Assembly (NCBI RefSeq): GCF_000711975.1
Contig: NZ_JONT01000004.1
Coordinates: forward strand, 62,001 to 126,000
Source of the DNA: Desulfofalx alkaliphila DSM 12257
Lineage (GTDB): Bacteria; Bacillota; Desulfotomaculia; Desulfotomaculales; Desulfohalotomaculaceae
Length of the DNA stretch: 64,000 nucleotides
Direction: 5' to 3'
Below, one piece after another: positions 26,312 to 34,720 of the stretch (the stretch's first letter is position 1; the number at the start of each line of letters is the position of its first letter). The notes below the pieces were generated by a model, which searched no databases, was not told the DNA's origin, and saw nothing but the letters and a program-made list of their open reading frames with translations. A program made the translations under genes and the position numbers.

Positions 26312-27697
26312 TTGTCCAGCAGTAATCTAAGTTCCTTAACCGATGTCATAAAAAAGACCTTGTATTTTTGTGAAGGGTTGCCGGTTAATGATACAGCTCG
26401 CTATGTACATTTGAAAATGCTTAAGGATTACACTCCAACCCAGGTGATAGAGAAAGTGACCCTGTGTCTAAATCAAAATCCATGTTTTTACTCTGATAGC
26501 CATGGTTTATGGTATCTTGAATCTAAAGGTAATGAGGAAAATGATAAATTTTATAAAACACTTATTAAAAAAAAAGAACCCATGTCATTGCGTGAGGTGA
26601 CCAAAGGTACAGGTACAAAAAAAAGAAAAATTCAAAAACTTACTGAAGAAGCTGCATTAGTTACCGATGGAAGGTTTGTACAAATGGAAAATGGTAATTG
26701 GGGGTTAACCCAATGGAACATTGAGCCTGAAATATATTCTTTAAAACATTTAATAATAAAAGTGTTAAAAATGCATCCAGGCGGTGTATCTCCAGAGGAT
26801 GTGTATCATACCGTTAAAGAGTGGCGTCCTTGTACATTGGATGCAATAAAACAAAACTTAAAAAAGTTTGCTTACTTTGAGTTAGTAGATACTAATATGT
26901 ATACATATGATAAAAAATTGCATGCCTTCAATGATATTTTAATGGAGCGCTACCTGGGTATTTTACGGCGACAAAAACAAAGGTGGCAGTATGATCGGGA
27001 ACGGTGGAAGATTAAACTTGGTAATTTAGAAAGGCAACTAAGTGAGGTGTCTAAAGCACAGCGGGAAGCTGCGGCGGCACTGGCGGAAAGGGTATCAATA
27101 ATGGACCAATACCACCATTTAGCAACACAGTTATCAGAAAAAGATTTACTTCTTTCCATGCGCAAGAAAGAAATTTTGCGTTACCGGGAGCAGTTGGCAA
27201 AGCTTGAAGCTAAGGCTAACAGCATACTCCATCAATGCCGCCTTTGGGTTAACCGTACCAAGGAAAGGGATATGAAAATACATAGTTTGCAAAAGATTAA
27301 CGAAAAGAATCAGTCCAGTTTGGAAATAATGTTTGCTAAACTACAGCAGTATAAAGAGAAAGATCGTGAAAGTAAAGCAAAAATTGCGGAACTTAAGGAT
27401 CACTATACCACCCGTATTGCAGAGCTGCAAACTGAAATTGTAGAATTAAAAGAAAAATTAGAACGGTATAAGGAAAACAGCGACTATGAAGAGCGCAGAC
27501 TCTATCAGGATATCAACGATATGTCCAATGATCTGAAGGAAGCCCTGGAAACAAGTGAGCAATTACAAAAGACAGTCCGCTTGTTACAGCAGGAGTTGGA
27601 TCAGGCAATAGAAGCTAAAAAGAAATTAGAGAATAAATTAAAACCCTTGCCGGTTAGAATCGCTTTAAAAATATCAAGTTTTATCTCTGGGTATTAG
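26312..27697 (+). CDS. protein with winged-helix repeats and a long coiled coil, unknown function
   Basis: A 461-residue cytoplasmic protein that I cannot name. Residues 1-205 look like three winged-helix/HARE-HTH-type units (for example IKKTLYFCEGLPVNDTARYV, KKKEPMSLREVTKGTGTKKR, IKVLKMHPGGVSPEDVYHTV), each 50-65 residues. Residues 215-440 are a nearly unbroken, charged coiled coil (RQKQRWQYDRERWKIKLGNL onward). The end (LPVRIALKISSFISGY) is hydrophobic and basic, so it could touch membrane. TTG 26312 has GGAAGGTG at about 8 bases. A SMC-like or nucleoid-organising scaffold is possible; that is inference. Confidence 0.65.
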   Translation: MSSSNLSSLTDVIKKTLYFCEGLPVNDTARYVHLKMLKDYTPTQVIEKVTLCLNQNPCFYSDSHGLWYLESKGNEENDKFYKTLIKKKEPMSLREVTKGTGTKKRKIQKLTEEAALVTDGRFVQMENGNWGLTQWNIEPEIYSLKHLIIKVLKMHPGGVSPEDVYHTVKEWRPCTLDAIKQNLKKFAYFELVDTNMYTYDKKLHAFNDILMERYLGILRRQKQRWQYDRERWKIKLGNLERQLSEVSKAQREAAAALAERVSIMDQYHHLATQLSEKDLLLSMRKKEILRYREQLAKLEAKANSILHQCRLWVNRTKERDMKIHSLQKINEKNQSSLEIMFAKLQQYKEKDRESKAKIAELKDHYTTRIAELQTEIVELKEKLERYKENSDYEERRLYQDINDMSNDLKEALETSEQLQKTVRLLQQELDQAIEAKKKLENKLKPLPVRIALKISSFISGY

Positions 27698-27699
27698 TG

Positions 27700-27730
27700 A
27701 AAGCCTTGGAATGACATTCCAAGGCTTTTA
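27700..27730 (+). terminator. terminator after the winged-helix/coiled-coil gene
   Basis: A perfect 13-bp stem AAAGCCTTGGAAT / ATTCCAAGGCTTT with a 3-base loop and a short T run. Confidence 0.85.
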
Positions 27731-27811
27731 TCTGGCGTAAAAGGCCGTGAACTTTACAGTATATTTAATATTATATAAAATATATCAAAAGCCGATGAGG
27801 GGTTATTAGCT

Positions 27812-28513
27812 ATGGATTTAAGCCAAAAACATATTTTAATAGTAGATGATGAGGAAAAGATTAGAGATTTGTTATCTATGTACTTAAGGGAAGCAGGTTT
27901 TTTAACCAGTCAGGCTTCTGGCGGTCAGCAAGCCTTGGATATGATTAATGAATATAATTATAACTTAGTTATTTTGGACTTAATGATGCCGGGAATAGAT
28001 GGCCTAGATGTGTGTCGAAAGATCAGGCAGACCTCCCAGATACCGGTTATAATTTTAACCGCCAAGGGGGATGAATTTGATAAGGTTTTGGGTTTGGAGA
28101 TGGGTGCAGATGATTATATCGTAAAGCCTTTCAGTCCAAGGGAAGTGGTGGCAAGGGTGAAGGCGGTACTAAGAAGGTCAACAGCTTCTTCAATTAATAA
28201 AAATACTAGGGTGCTTAGATATGACGGACTGATAATAGATGCCGATGCAAGGGCAGTTGCCATAAAAGAGGTGGAAATTAATTTAACTCCAAAGGAGTTT
28301 GATTTGCTATATTTTATAGCCCAGTATCCTGGCAAGGTTTTTTCCCGGGAGCAGTTGCTCCGGCATGTTTGGGATTACGACTATTATGGTGATTTGCGTA
28401 CAGTGGACACCCATGTAAATCGCTTGCGAGATAAACTAAATAAACATTGCGGTGATTGTCAGTATATTCATACTGTTTGGGGTGTTGGTTATAAGTTCGA
28501 GGTAGGTAAATGA
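27812..28513 (+). CDS. OmpR/PhoB-family response regulator
   Basis: A 233-residue two-component regulator. The receiver domain (residues 1-120) has the acidic pair in VDDEEK, the phosphoacceptor D56 in LVILDLMMPG, the Thr in LTAKGDEFD and the Lys in YIVKPFSPRE. The C-terminal winged helix (about 135-230) includes LTPKEFDLLYFIAQ and VDTHVNRLRDKL. It overlaps the histidine kinase start by 4 bases (ATGA), so the two form one operon and a cognate pair. The regulated genes are not evident. Confidence 0.93.
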   Translation: MDLSQKHILIVDDEEKIRDLLSMYLREAGFLTSQASGGQQALDMINEYNYNLVILDLMMPGIDGLDVCRKIRQTSQIPVIILTAKGDEFDKVLGLEMGADDYIVKPFSPREVVARVKAVLRRSTASSINKNTRVLRYDGLIIDADARAVAIKEVEINLTPKEFDLLYFIAQYPGKVFSREQLLRHVWDYDYYGDLRTVDTHVNRLRDKLNKHCGDCQYIHTVWGVGYKFEVGK

Positions 28514-29994
28514 TTAGTAGAAGTATTGTTATTAAACTTTGGGTTGTTATGGTGCTGCTGGTTTTGGTGGTATTAGGAAGTTCTGTTTTAATACAGACTT
28601 TTTTACTTGAACGCACCTATTATAGGCAGCACACCGAACAACTAATAACCGCTGCCCAAGGACTTTCCGAATCTGTAACCGACTTCCATGATTCCACTGT
28701 TATGCAAAGCATGATGTGGAATACAGCCAGTGCCTTGGGTGCCTATGTAATAGTATTGAACAGTGAAGGTGATATACTTTATACGCAAGGACCGGACAGA
28801 TACGGCAGGCAAGGTCATGGCCATGGGCATGGTCGTGGTCATATGATGGGTAATAATACTCACATAGCCGGCGATAATACCCAGTATGGGATTGAAATAA
28901 ATATAGATCAGGTATTACAAGGAGAGACAGTTGCTGCAAGGGGGCAGTCTCAGCTGGCAAATACTGAAGTTTTGACAGTGGGAGTTCCTATTTATGATAA
29001 GGAGCTAATAACCGGTGCAATACTGTTGCAAGCACCAATACCGGCTATAAGCTCCCGGGTTAGGGCATTTCAAAATGTTTCGCTGTACACAGCAGTATTG
29101 GGAGTCTTGTTAGCAACTGTATTAAGTCTAGTTTTGTCCAGATCACTGGTTAAACCACTATTGGAAATTAACAAGGCAACCAAAGATATGGTAGAAGGCA
29201 ATTATAACAGCAGGGTAGAGGTGACAAGTAGCGATGAAATAGGTATGCTGGCCCAATCTTTTAATGAATTGTCTGCCCGGTTGGCTGAAAAAGTTAAAAC
29301 CCTGGAACAAATAGATAACAATCGCAGGGATTTTGTTGCCAGTATATCCCATGAGTTAAGAACCCCCTTAACTATCATTCAAGGATATACTGAAGCATTG
29401 CGGGATGGAATGGCAAAAGATGAATCTCAGCGTCAGCAGTACTTAACCTATGTGCACGAAGAACTAATGAGAATGCGCAGACTAGTGGATGAACTGCTGG
29501 ATATGAGAAGACTTGAAACAGGCCAGCTAAAAACTAATTTTTCAACTGTGAATATTGCACAATTGACGGTTCATTTAATCGAAAGGTTTAAACCACTGTT
29601 TGAAGAAAAAAATGTATCATTGCAATATGATATTCCTGAGAATTTACCGGATGTAAAAGCAGATAAAGACAGGCTGGCCCAGGTGTTAACAAATCTTTTA
29701 GATAACGCTTTACGGGTAAGCGGTGAAGGTGGCCAGGTATCTGTAACAGTTCAAGATCTCCAAGCTGAGATTTCGATAACTGTTTCTGATACCGGGCCAG
29801 GTATTGCTAAAGAAGATATACCTTTAATATGGGAGCGATTTTATAAGGCAGATAAATCCAGAACCAGGGGAGGGGCAGGTACAGGGCTGGGATTAGCCAT
29901 CAGTAAAAGAATTATTGAGCTGCACAAAGGTAACATATGGGTAGACAGTGAGTTGGGCAAAGGCAGTCAATTTACTTTCACTGTTCCTAAATAA
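28510..29994 (+). CDS. sensor histidine kinase with a His-rich external loop
   Basis: A 494-residue membrane kinase: TM1 (about 8-30), an external domain (about 31-190), TM2 (about 191-212), HAMP, a dimerisation domain with phosphorylated H281 in SISHELRTPL, and an ATPase domain (NLLDNALRVS, DTGPGIAKED, GAGTGLGLAI). The external domain carries a tract of residues 103-118 (HGHGHGRGHMMGNNTH, bases 28816-28863), so it may bind a divalent metal. It is coupled to the response regulator and ends at a perfect palindrome. Confidence 0.92.
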   Translation: MISRSIVIKLWVVMVLLVLVVLGSSVLIQTFLLERTYYRQHTEQLITAAQGLSESVTDFHDSTVMQSMMWNTASALGAYVIVLNSEGDILYTQGPDRYGRQGHGHGHGRGHMMGNNTHIAGDNTQYGIEINIDQVLQGETVAARGQSQLANTEVLTVGVPIYDKELITGAILLQAPIPAISSRVRAFQNVSLYTAVLGVLLATVLSLVLSRSLVKPLLEINKATKDMVEGNYNSRVEVTSSDEIGMLAQSFNELSARLAEKVKTLEQIDNNRRDFVASISHELRTPLTIIQGYTEALRDGMAKDESQRQQYLTYVHEELMRMRRLVDELLDMRRLETGQLKTNFSTVNIAQLTVHLIERFKPLFEEKNVSLQYDIPENLPDVKADKDRLAQVLTNLLDNALRVSGEGGQVSVTVQDLQAEISITVSDTGPGIAKEDIPLIWERFYKADKSRTRGGAGTGLGLAISKRIIELHKGNIWVDSELGKGSQFTFTVPK

Positions 29995-29998
29995 GAAT

Positions 29999-30032
29999 TA
30001 ACCGTTTATGAACCATGGTTCATAAACGGTTA
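29999..30032. repeat. perfect 34-bp palindrome between convergent genes
   Basis: The 34 bases are their own reverse complement (TAACCGTTTATGAACC and its mirror). It begins 5 bases after the kinase stop and contains the stop codon of the opposing BadF gene. No T run lies on either side, so a plain hairpin or a dimeric protein site is as likely as a terminator. Confidence 0.75.
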
Positions 30033-30989
30033 ACTTTCCACCATATCCCAACGGTGGCAACGGTTTCCCCACCTGCCGATAACTTTATCCTGTTCATGTA
30101 TTTCTACAACTTCACAGGCATTGGAGCAGCCGTCACACTCAAAGCTGCTGGTTTGATAGGCCAGGTTTGTAATGGCAAAGCCTTTGAAATTTGTTTTTCC
30201 CGTACGATCGGTTTCTTCTTTGGCTAACAGGGCTGCACCTATTGCGCCCATAACATCAAAATGTTTAGGTATTATTACCGGCAAGCCCAGTTCCCGCTCA
30301 AAGGCAGCTTTTATGCCTACGTTGGCAGCAACACCACCTTGGAAAACCACCGGAGGTAGTATCTCCAGTCCTTTGCCAACGTTATTTAAATAGTTTCGCA
30401 CCAATGCTTCACAAAGCCCATTGATGATATCCGGCAATCGATGTCCCATCTGTTGTTTGTGAATCATATCTGATTCGGCAAATACCGTACATCTACCGGC
30501 GATTCTCACCTGTAAAGATGATTCCAAGGCCAATGAACCGAAATCGGAAATGGGTATATTTAAGCGTGATGCCTGCTGATCTAAAAAGGAACCCGTGCCT
30601 GCAGCACAAACGGTGTTCATGGCAAAGTCTGTAACTATTCCGTTTCGAAGAATAATAATTTTTGAATCCTGTCCACCTATTTCTAATACCGTTTGAACGT
30701 CTGGCACCATTACCGATGCTGCTACAGCGTGGGCGGTAATCTCATTCTTAATAATATCCGCTCCCAGCATTACTCCAGCCAGATAACGTCCGCTGCCGGT
30801 TGTTCCGGCACCGGCAATTTTTACCTTCTCGCCTAATTTAGATGCCGCTTCCTTTAGGCCATGCTGAAGTACTTCAATGGGACGACCCCTGGTACGCAAA
30901 TAGATATTGACAAGTACTTGGCCATCACCGTCAATGGCCACAATATTAGTACTGACAGAACCTACATCTATACCTAGATATGCATTCAT
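30030..30989 (-). CDS. BadF/BadG/HgdC-family ATPase (acyl-CoA dehydratase activase type)
   Basis: Members of this family are ASKHA-fold ATPases that hold a [4Fe-4S] cluster between two subunits and inject electrons into an acyl-CoA dehydratase or reductase. The 319-residue product shows YLGIDVGSVSTNIVAI, AGTTGSGR, EIGGQDSKIII, NTVCAAGTGSFLDQQA and AGRCTVFAESD, which carry the cluster cysteines. A CDGCSNAC motif near residue 285 adds a further Cys cluster. ATG 30989 has AAGGAAGGA 7 bases upstream. It is the last gene of a three-gene minus-strand operon with two DUF2229-type proteins. The native substrate is unknown. Confidence 0.85.
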   Translation of the reverse strand: MNAYLGIDVGSVSTNIVAIDGDGQVLVNIYLRTRGRPIEVLQHGLKEAASKLGEKVKIAGAGTTGSGRYLAGVMLGADIIKNEITAHAVAASVMVPDVQTVLEIGGQDSKIIILRNGIVTDFAMNTVCAAGTGSFLDQQASRLNIPISDFGSLALESSLQVRIAGRCTVFAESDMIHKQQMGHRLPDIINGLCEALVRNYLNNVGKGLEILPPVVFQGGVAANVGIKAAFERELGLPVIIPKHFDVMGAIGAALLAKEETDRTGKTNFKGFAITNLAYQTSSFECDGCSNACEVVEIHEQDKVIGRWGNRCHRWDMVES

Positions 30990-31009
30990 TTGTATATCCT
31001 TCCTTATCA

Positions 31010-32113
31010 TCAAGTGGCGGTAGATAAATGAAAAGAATTTTGCCGGTGTTTGCGTCTTAGTAAATCTACAAATGCTTCCAGACGGGTAGCCATACCGGCC
31101 TTACCGGTTTGCTCATCCAAGAAAAAGGTCAGTACAGGTATGTTATGCATTTTGCTGACTTTGGGTAAAATTGTTCTGGCAACAATCTCAGGTATACATG
31201 TAAATGGGGCTAACTGTATAACACCATCAAAGCCCCTCTTAGCATATAAGACGGTATGCCCAACTGTGTCACGGCCATGCCCGCCGATTAACTCCGGTAA
31301 ATAAGGTTGGGCTGCCTCGGTGACAGAAACTAATTCTTCGGTACCACTTCCTAAATTATCCTTGGTCCAACCCGTTAGATACATTGAACGCTCAACCTCA
31401 ACGCCCATATTTCCTAACGTTTCTTCAATCTCTAAGTTGCTGGCAGGTTCTAAAAGCACATAGATTTCTCCCACTAAGCCAACCTTAAGTATTTGACGGT
31501 TTGGGTCGATGGGAATTTCTTTAAAGGCTTTAATGCCTGCTGCCTCAGCCTCTGCTATTTCATCGTGGGTGCGTGCTTCATCTAGCCAGCCTTGTGCCTG
31601 CTTATAAACTCTGGTGGCAGAGCCGCATTTTAACTCTCTGGGTCGAATTTTGTGACTTAGTTGTTCCATTTTATCCAAGGCTTTTAATTTATGCCAACCC
31701 CTTTTTATTGCCTTGTAAATTGCCAGGTAAGATAAACGGGCTTGATTAAGTTTTCTAACATTACGTATAAAATTAAGTGGATGCTCTTTAGGGGATTCAA
31801 AGCAAATTAAATCTACAGGGTGGCCCAAATCCTGTATAATACATTGGTGTAGATGTGCATAGTGCCCGGCTCTACAAGGACCATAGCCTCCAGAGGTGAC
31901 AATGGTATCCATACCCTTTTCAATGGTTTCAAGATATGTTCCCAGTAATATTTTATAGGGCAAGCATGCAAATTCCGGCGCATACTTTACCCCTAAATCC
32001 AGTGTTTTCTTACTGGGGCGAGGGGGCACAATAACTTCATTGCCCATTTCTTCCAAAAGCATCTTAAAGGCTATATGTGAATGACCCATATGAGGGAAAG
32101 TTATTTTAGGCAT
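31010..32113 (-). CDS. DUF2229-type CoA-activase-related protein
   Basis: A 367-residue protein related to HgdB/BcrB and the activase-associated DUF2229 proteins. Conserved cysteines appear in FACLPYKILLG, GGYGPCRAGHYAHLHQC and LAPFTCIPE; a late block (FFLDEQTGKAGMATRLEAFV) is shared with the next gene. These are candidate iron-sulfur ligands, which is inferred. It overlaps the upstream 32106-33098 gene by 8 bases and precedes the BadF ATPase by 20 bases. Confidence 0.75.
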   Translation of the reverse strand: MPKITFPHMGHSHIAFKMLLEEMGNEVIVPPRPSKKTLDLGVKYAPEFACLPYKILLGTYLETIEKGMDTIVTSGGYGPCRAGHYAHLHQCIIQDLGHPVDLICFESPKEHPLNFIRNVRKLNQARLSYLAIYKAIKRGWHKLKALDKMEQLSHKIRPRELKCGSATRVYKQAQGWLDEARTHDEIAEAEAAGIKAFKEIPIDPNRQILKVGLVGEIYVLLEPASNLEIEETLGNMGVEVERSMYLTGWTKDNLGSGTEELVSVTEAAQPYLPELIGGHGRDTVGHTVLYAKRGFDGVIQLAPFTCIPEIVARTILPKVSKMHNIPVLTFFLDEQTGKAGMATRLEAFVDLLRRKHRQNSFHLSTAT

Positions 32114-33098
32114 TTTTCATCGCCTCTTTTCTGCGTTTAACCATATCTACAAAGGCTTCTAAACGAGTAAATATTCCTGCTTCGCCGCTGTGTTCATCGA
32201 TGGTAACAGTCATAAAAGGTATGTGGGTATGCTTTTTAGATTCAAGCTCCATATATTTGTCTACCATAGAATCAGGTCCACAGCCAAAGGCTGTGAGATG
32301 AATAATACCGTCTACCTTACCATTCTCAAAAAAGTGAAAAGCCGATTTCAGTACCATATCGCTAAAAGTCCAAAACATATTTTTGGGTATTTTATTATTT
32401 TGTTTATTTAACTGACTAATCGGTACTTGCTCAACAGTAATAACTTTAACCCCTAATCGGTTTAACTTTTCAAGAATGTTTATACTTATGTAACTGTCAT
32501 GAACAGCATAAGGGTATCCAAGGACAGCAAACCTTAAGTGGTAATCTTTATGGTGGGCAGCAATCTCTTTTTTACCCATTAGAATTGCTGAAATTGCTTT
32601 TTCCGGAGGAAGACCTTGGTGTTGCAGTTTTTTATATTTTTTATGCACTCTTAGAGCTTTTAGATATGCCAATAATATTTTAGTTTTGCTATCTGAGAAG
32701 TGACTGCCAATAACACTAAAAGCTCGCCAGACAGCAAAACGGGAGCTGCGAACATCAATTCTGGTGTCAATAACCTTTGGCAAACCGTCCAAGGCGTGAT
32801 TAATCATATCCGGTAGCCCTAAAAATTTTGGGCAATAAATACTTTTACCGTTTAAACACACAACTCTGGGAATAAATAAAAAATCAACCTTATTTTTCAA
32901 GGTTTGAACATGTCCAAAGAACACTTTTATAGGAACACATGCATCTGCCAGTGCCTCGCGAACCCCGGCATCAATAATCTCTCTGGAAGTTTTGCCGGAG
33001 GTTAGAACCCTTACGCCCAGTTCGCTAAAAAAAGTTTTAGCCATAGGATAATACATATAATAAAATAGCGATTGTGGAATACCTACCTTTGTTGCCAC
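32106..33098 (-). CDS. DUF2229-type CoA-activase-related protein, paralogue
   Basis: The 330-residue first gene of the operon. It resembles the adjacent gene in ADACVPIKVFFGH, LTAFGCGPDSMV and TIDEHSGEAGIFTRLEAFVD, and adds RVVCLNGKSIYCPKF, so it carries its own cysteine set. In many Clostridia the same modules are fused with two BadF domains in a single protein of over 1,000 residues; here they are split into separate genes. A SigH-like element lies upstream at 33154-33183. Confidence 0.75.
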   Translation of the reverse strand: MATKVGIPQSLFYYMYYPMAKTFFSELGVRVLTSGKTSREIIDAGVREALADACVPIKVFFGHVQTLKNKVDFLFIPRVVCLNGKSIYCPKFLGLPDMINHALDGLPKVIDTRIDVRSSRFAVWRAFSVIGSHFSDSKTKILLAYLKALRVHKKYKKLQHQGLPPEKAISAILMGKKEIAAHHKDYHLRFAVLGYPYAVHDSYISINILEKLNRLGVKVITVEQVPISQLNKQNNKIPKNMFWTFSDMVLKSAFHFFENGKVDGIIHLTAFGCGPDSMVDKYMELESKKHTHIPFMTVTIDEHSGEAGIFTRLEAFVDMVKRRKEAMKNA

Positions 33099-33153
33099 TG
33101 TTTTCTTCCTTTCGCATGAAGTAACAATGCATTATTTTTCCATATTATATAAT

Positions 33154-33183
33154 TTCTTCTACAAAACTATTATTAAATCCTTC
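33154..33183 (-). promoter_or_regulatory. SigH-like element upstream of the BadF/DUF2229 operon
   Basis: On the minus strand GAAGGATTT (33183-33175), 12 bases, GTAGAAGAA (33162-33154). One mismatch (GAAG for GAAT). The region is AT-rich, so chance is not excluded. Confidence 0.25.
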
Positions 33184-33206
33184 TAATTAATATTCTAACA
33201 ATGGTG

Positions 33207-33212
33207 TATAAT
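33207..33212 (+). promoter_or_regulatory. -10 box of nudF
   Basis: Perfect TATAAT 31 bases before the nudF start codon; the -35 region is poor. Confidence 0.4.
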
Positions 33213-33243
33213 ACAAGTGTAAAATATGGAAGGTGGGGTTCTA

Positions 33244-33774
33244 TTGAAACTGATAGAAAAAACAATTTCGTCTCAGATCTTGCATAAAGGTAAGGTTGTA
33301 AATTTACGAGTGGACTCAGTGGAGCTTCCCAACGGTAAAATTGCCTCCAGAGAAGTGGTAGAACATTCCGGGGCAGTGGCTGTTGTGCCAATAACAGATG
33401 CAGGGGAGGTTTTACTGGTACGTCAATACCGTCATCCGCTGAAAGAGGTAATATTAGAAATACCGGCAGGCAAACTGGATGCAGGGGAAAGACCTGAACA
33501 ATGTGTGAAGAGGGAATTGTTAGAAGAAACGGGTATGGAGGCCGATGATATTAAACTTATGTTTAGTACATACAGTAGTCCGGGGTTTTGTGATGAAATT
33601 TTACACCTGTACATTGCCCGTAAAATGACTTATCGCGGTCAAAAGTTGGATGAGGATGAGTTTGTAAAAGTAGAAAAATATCCATTGGATGAGGCCATAA
33701 AAATGATATATAAAGGAGAAATTAAAGATTGCAAATCAATTGCCGGGCTACTTTCAGCAAAGCAGTTTTTCTAA
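33244..33774 (+). CDS. nudF: ADP-ribose pyrophosphatase (Nudix hydrolase)
   Basis: NudF splits ADP-ribose into AMP and ribose 5-phosphate. The 176-residue product contains a full Nudix box, with G and E placed as in GKLDAGERPEQ and the core RELLEETGM, and the proline 15 or so residues later typical of ADP-ribose hydrolases (TYSSPGFCDE). TTG 33244 is chosen, with GGAAGGTGGGG at 33228-33238; in-frame 33226 overlaps that site. It is divergent from the BadF/DUF2229 operon. Confidence 0.9.
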   Translation: MKLIEKTISSQILHKGKVVNLRVDSVELPNGKIASREVVEHSGAVAVVPITDAGEVLLVRQYRHPLKEVILEIPAGKLDAGERPEQCVKRELLEETGMEADDIKLMFSTYSSPGFCDEILHLYIARKMTYRGQKLDEDEFVKVEKYPLDEAIKMIYKGEIKDCKSIAGLLSAKQFF

Positions 33775-33800
33775 GTAACAAACATGACCGGAAAAAATAA

Positions 33801-33826
33801 ATAAAGGGCTGAAACTAGCCCTTTAT
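33801..33826. terminator. terminator between nudF and minC
   Basis: A near-perfect stem (ATAAAGGGCT / AGCCCTTTAT) with flanking A and T runs, between converging genes. It overlaps the minC 3' end. Confidence 0.8.
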
Positions 33827-34456
33827 TCTTTCTACGATGATTTGCCCATTTTTCAGTTTTGCAACTTCAGGATATTGAGGCTCCTCTTCCGGTGAAGTAA
33901 CTATGGCTGAACCAATCCGTAGTTGAGTGGGGCATAGCTTACCTGCAATTACTTGGGCATTTAAATCACCGGAAACCCCTGCATGGACAACACCGCTGCA
34001 GCGACCTATGACCAATATATATCCTGTGGCAATTATTTCAGCACCTGCATGCACATCTCCCATGACCACAACATGTCCGTCATATTGGATACTCTGCCCG
34101 GAGCGTAAGGTCCGTTTTATCAGCAGGGTCTTTTGGTCACCGGGTGGAGAAGAAGATTTCTTTGTATGCTGTGGCATATTGTCATTTGTAGGAACTGTTT
34201 TATTTCCACGGGGCAGAACAACCTGTTCTTCACTTAATACCAGCCCGTATTGAATGCAAATATTCTCCAGTTCATTTTTTTGATTTTCAAGCAAGTTTTT
34301 TTCATTATGCAGGGAAAATTTAGCCCCCTTAAAAAAACCCTTTGCAGAAGCCATTTTCCTATGTAAAGAATCTTTTATTTCTTCAAAATCGGCATTAGAA
34401 TCATATAAAATAACAAGGCCTTGCCGGGTGCCTTTAATAGTCACCGGTTCACCCAT
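33815..34456 (-). CDS. minC: septum site-determining protein MinC
   Basis: MinC blocks FtsZ polymerisation away from midcell. The 213-residue product has a variable N-terminal FtsZ-binding domain and a C-terminal beta-helix domain with GHVVVMGDVHAGAEIIATG, GRCSGVVHAG and AQVIAGKLCPTQLRIG, all near consensus. ATG 34456 is preferred, with AAAGGGAGA 6 bases upstream; ATG 34474 lies within or before that site. minD is not adjacent, unlike the usual minCD order. Confidence 0.9.
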   Translation of the reverse strand: MGEPVTIKGTRQGLVILYDSNADFEEIKDSLHRKMASAKGFFKGAKFSLHNEKNLLENQKNELENICIQYGLVLSEEQVVLPRGNKTVPTNDNMPQHTKKSSSPPGDQKTLLIKRTLRSGQSIQYDGHVVVMGDVHAGAEIIATGYILVIGRCSGVVHAGVSGDLNAQVIAGKLCPTQLRIGSAIVTSPEEEPQYPEVAKLKNGQIIVERIKG

Positions 34457-34601
34457 ACTGATCTCCCTTTCCATATATTGTATTATGCTATAGATTTCGA
34501 CTTATAAAGCTAATATCCTGCCATATTATATCAAAAAAACATCTACTTAATATATTTAGATAAAAATATACTATATTTTGAGAAAATCTTACTACTTTAT
34601 A

Positions 34602-34631
34602 GCAGGAAAATGTAGCTTAAGTATAGAATAG
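34602..34631 (+). promoter_or_regulatory. SigH-like promoter upstream of the acyl-CoA synthetase
   Basis: GCAGGAAAA (34602-34610), 12 bases, ATAGAATAG (34623-34631). Every fixed position of the SigH consensus is met. Confidence 0.5.
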
Positions 34632-34720
34632 ATTAAATTTATGGTTTAAAAGATTCTGAAAACAAGCTGTACAATTGTTTGGACAAACAGTCAAAAATTA
34701 GAACGGAGGTTAATGCTTTT

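Noticed and set aside
30015-30393. Plus-strand frames within the BadF ATPase gene
   Set aside because: They are antisense to a clearly conserved minus-strand gene.
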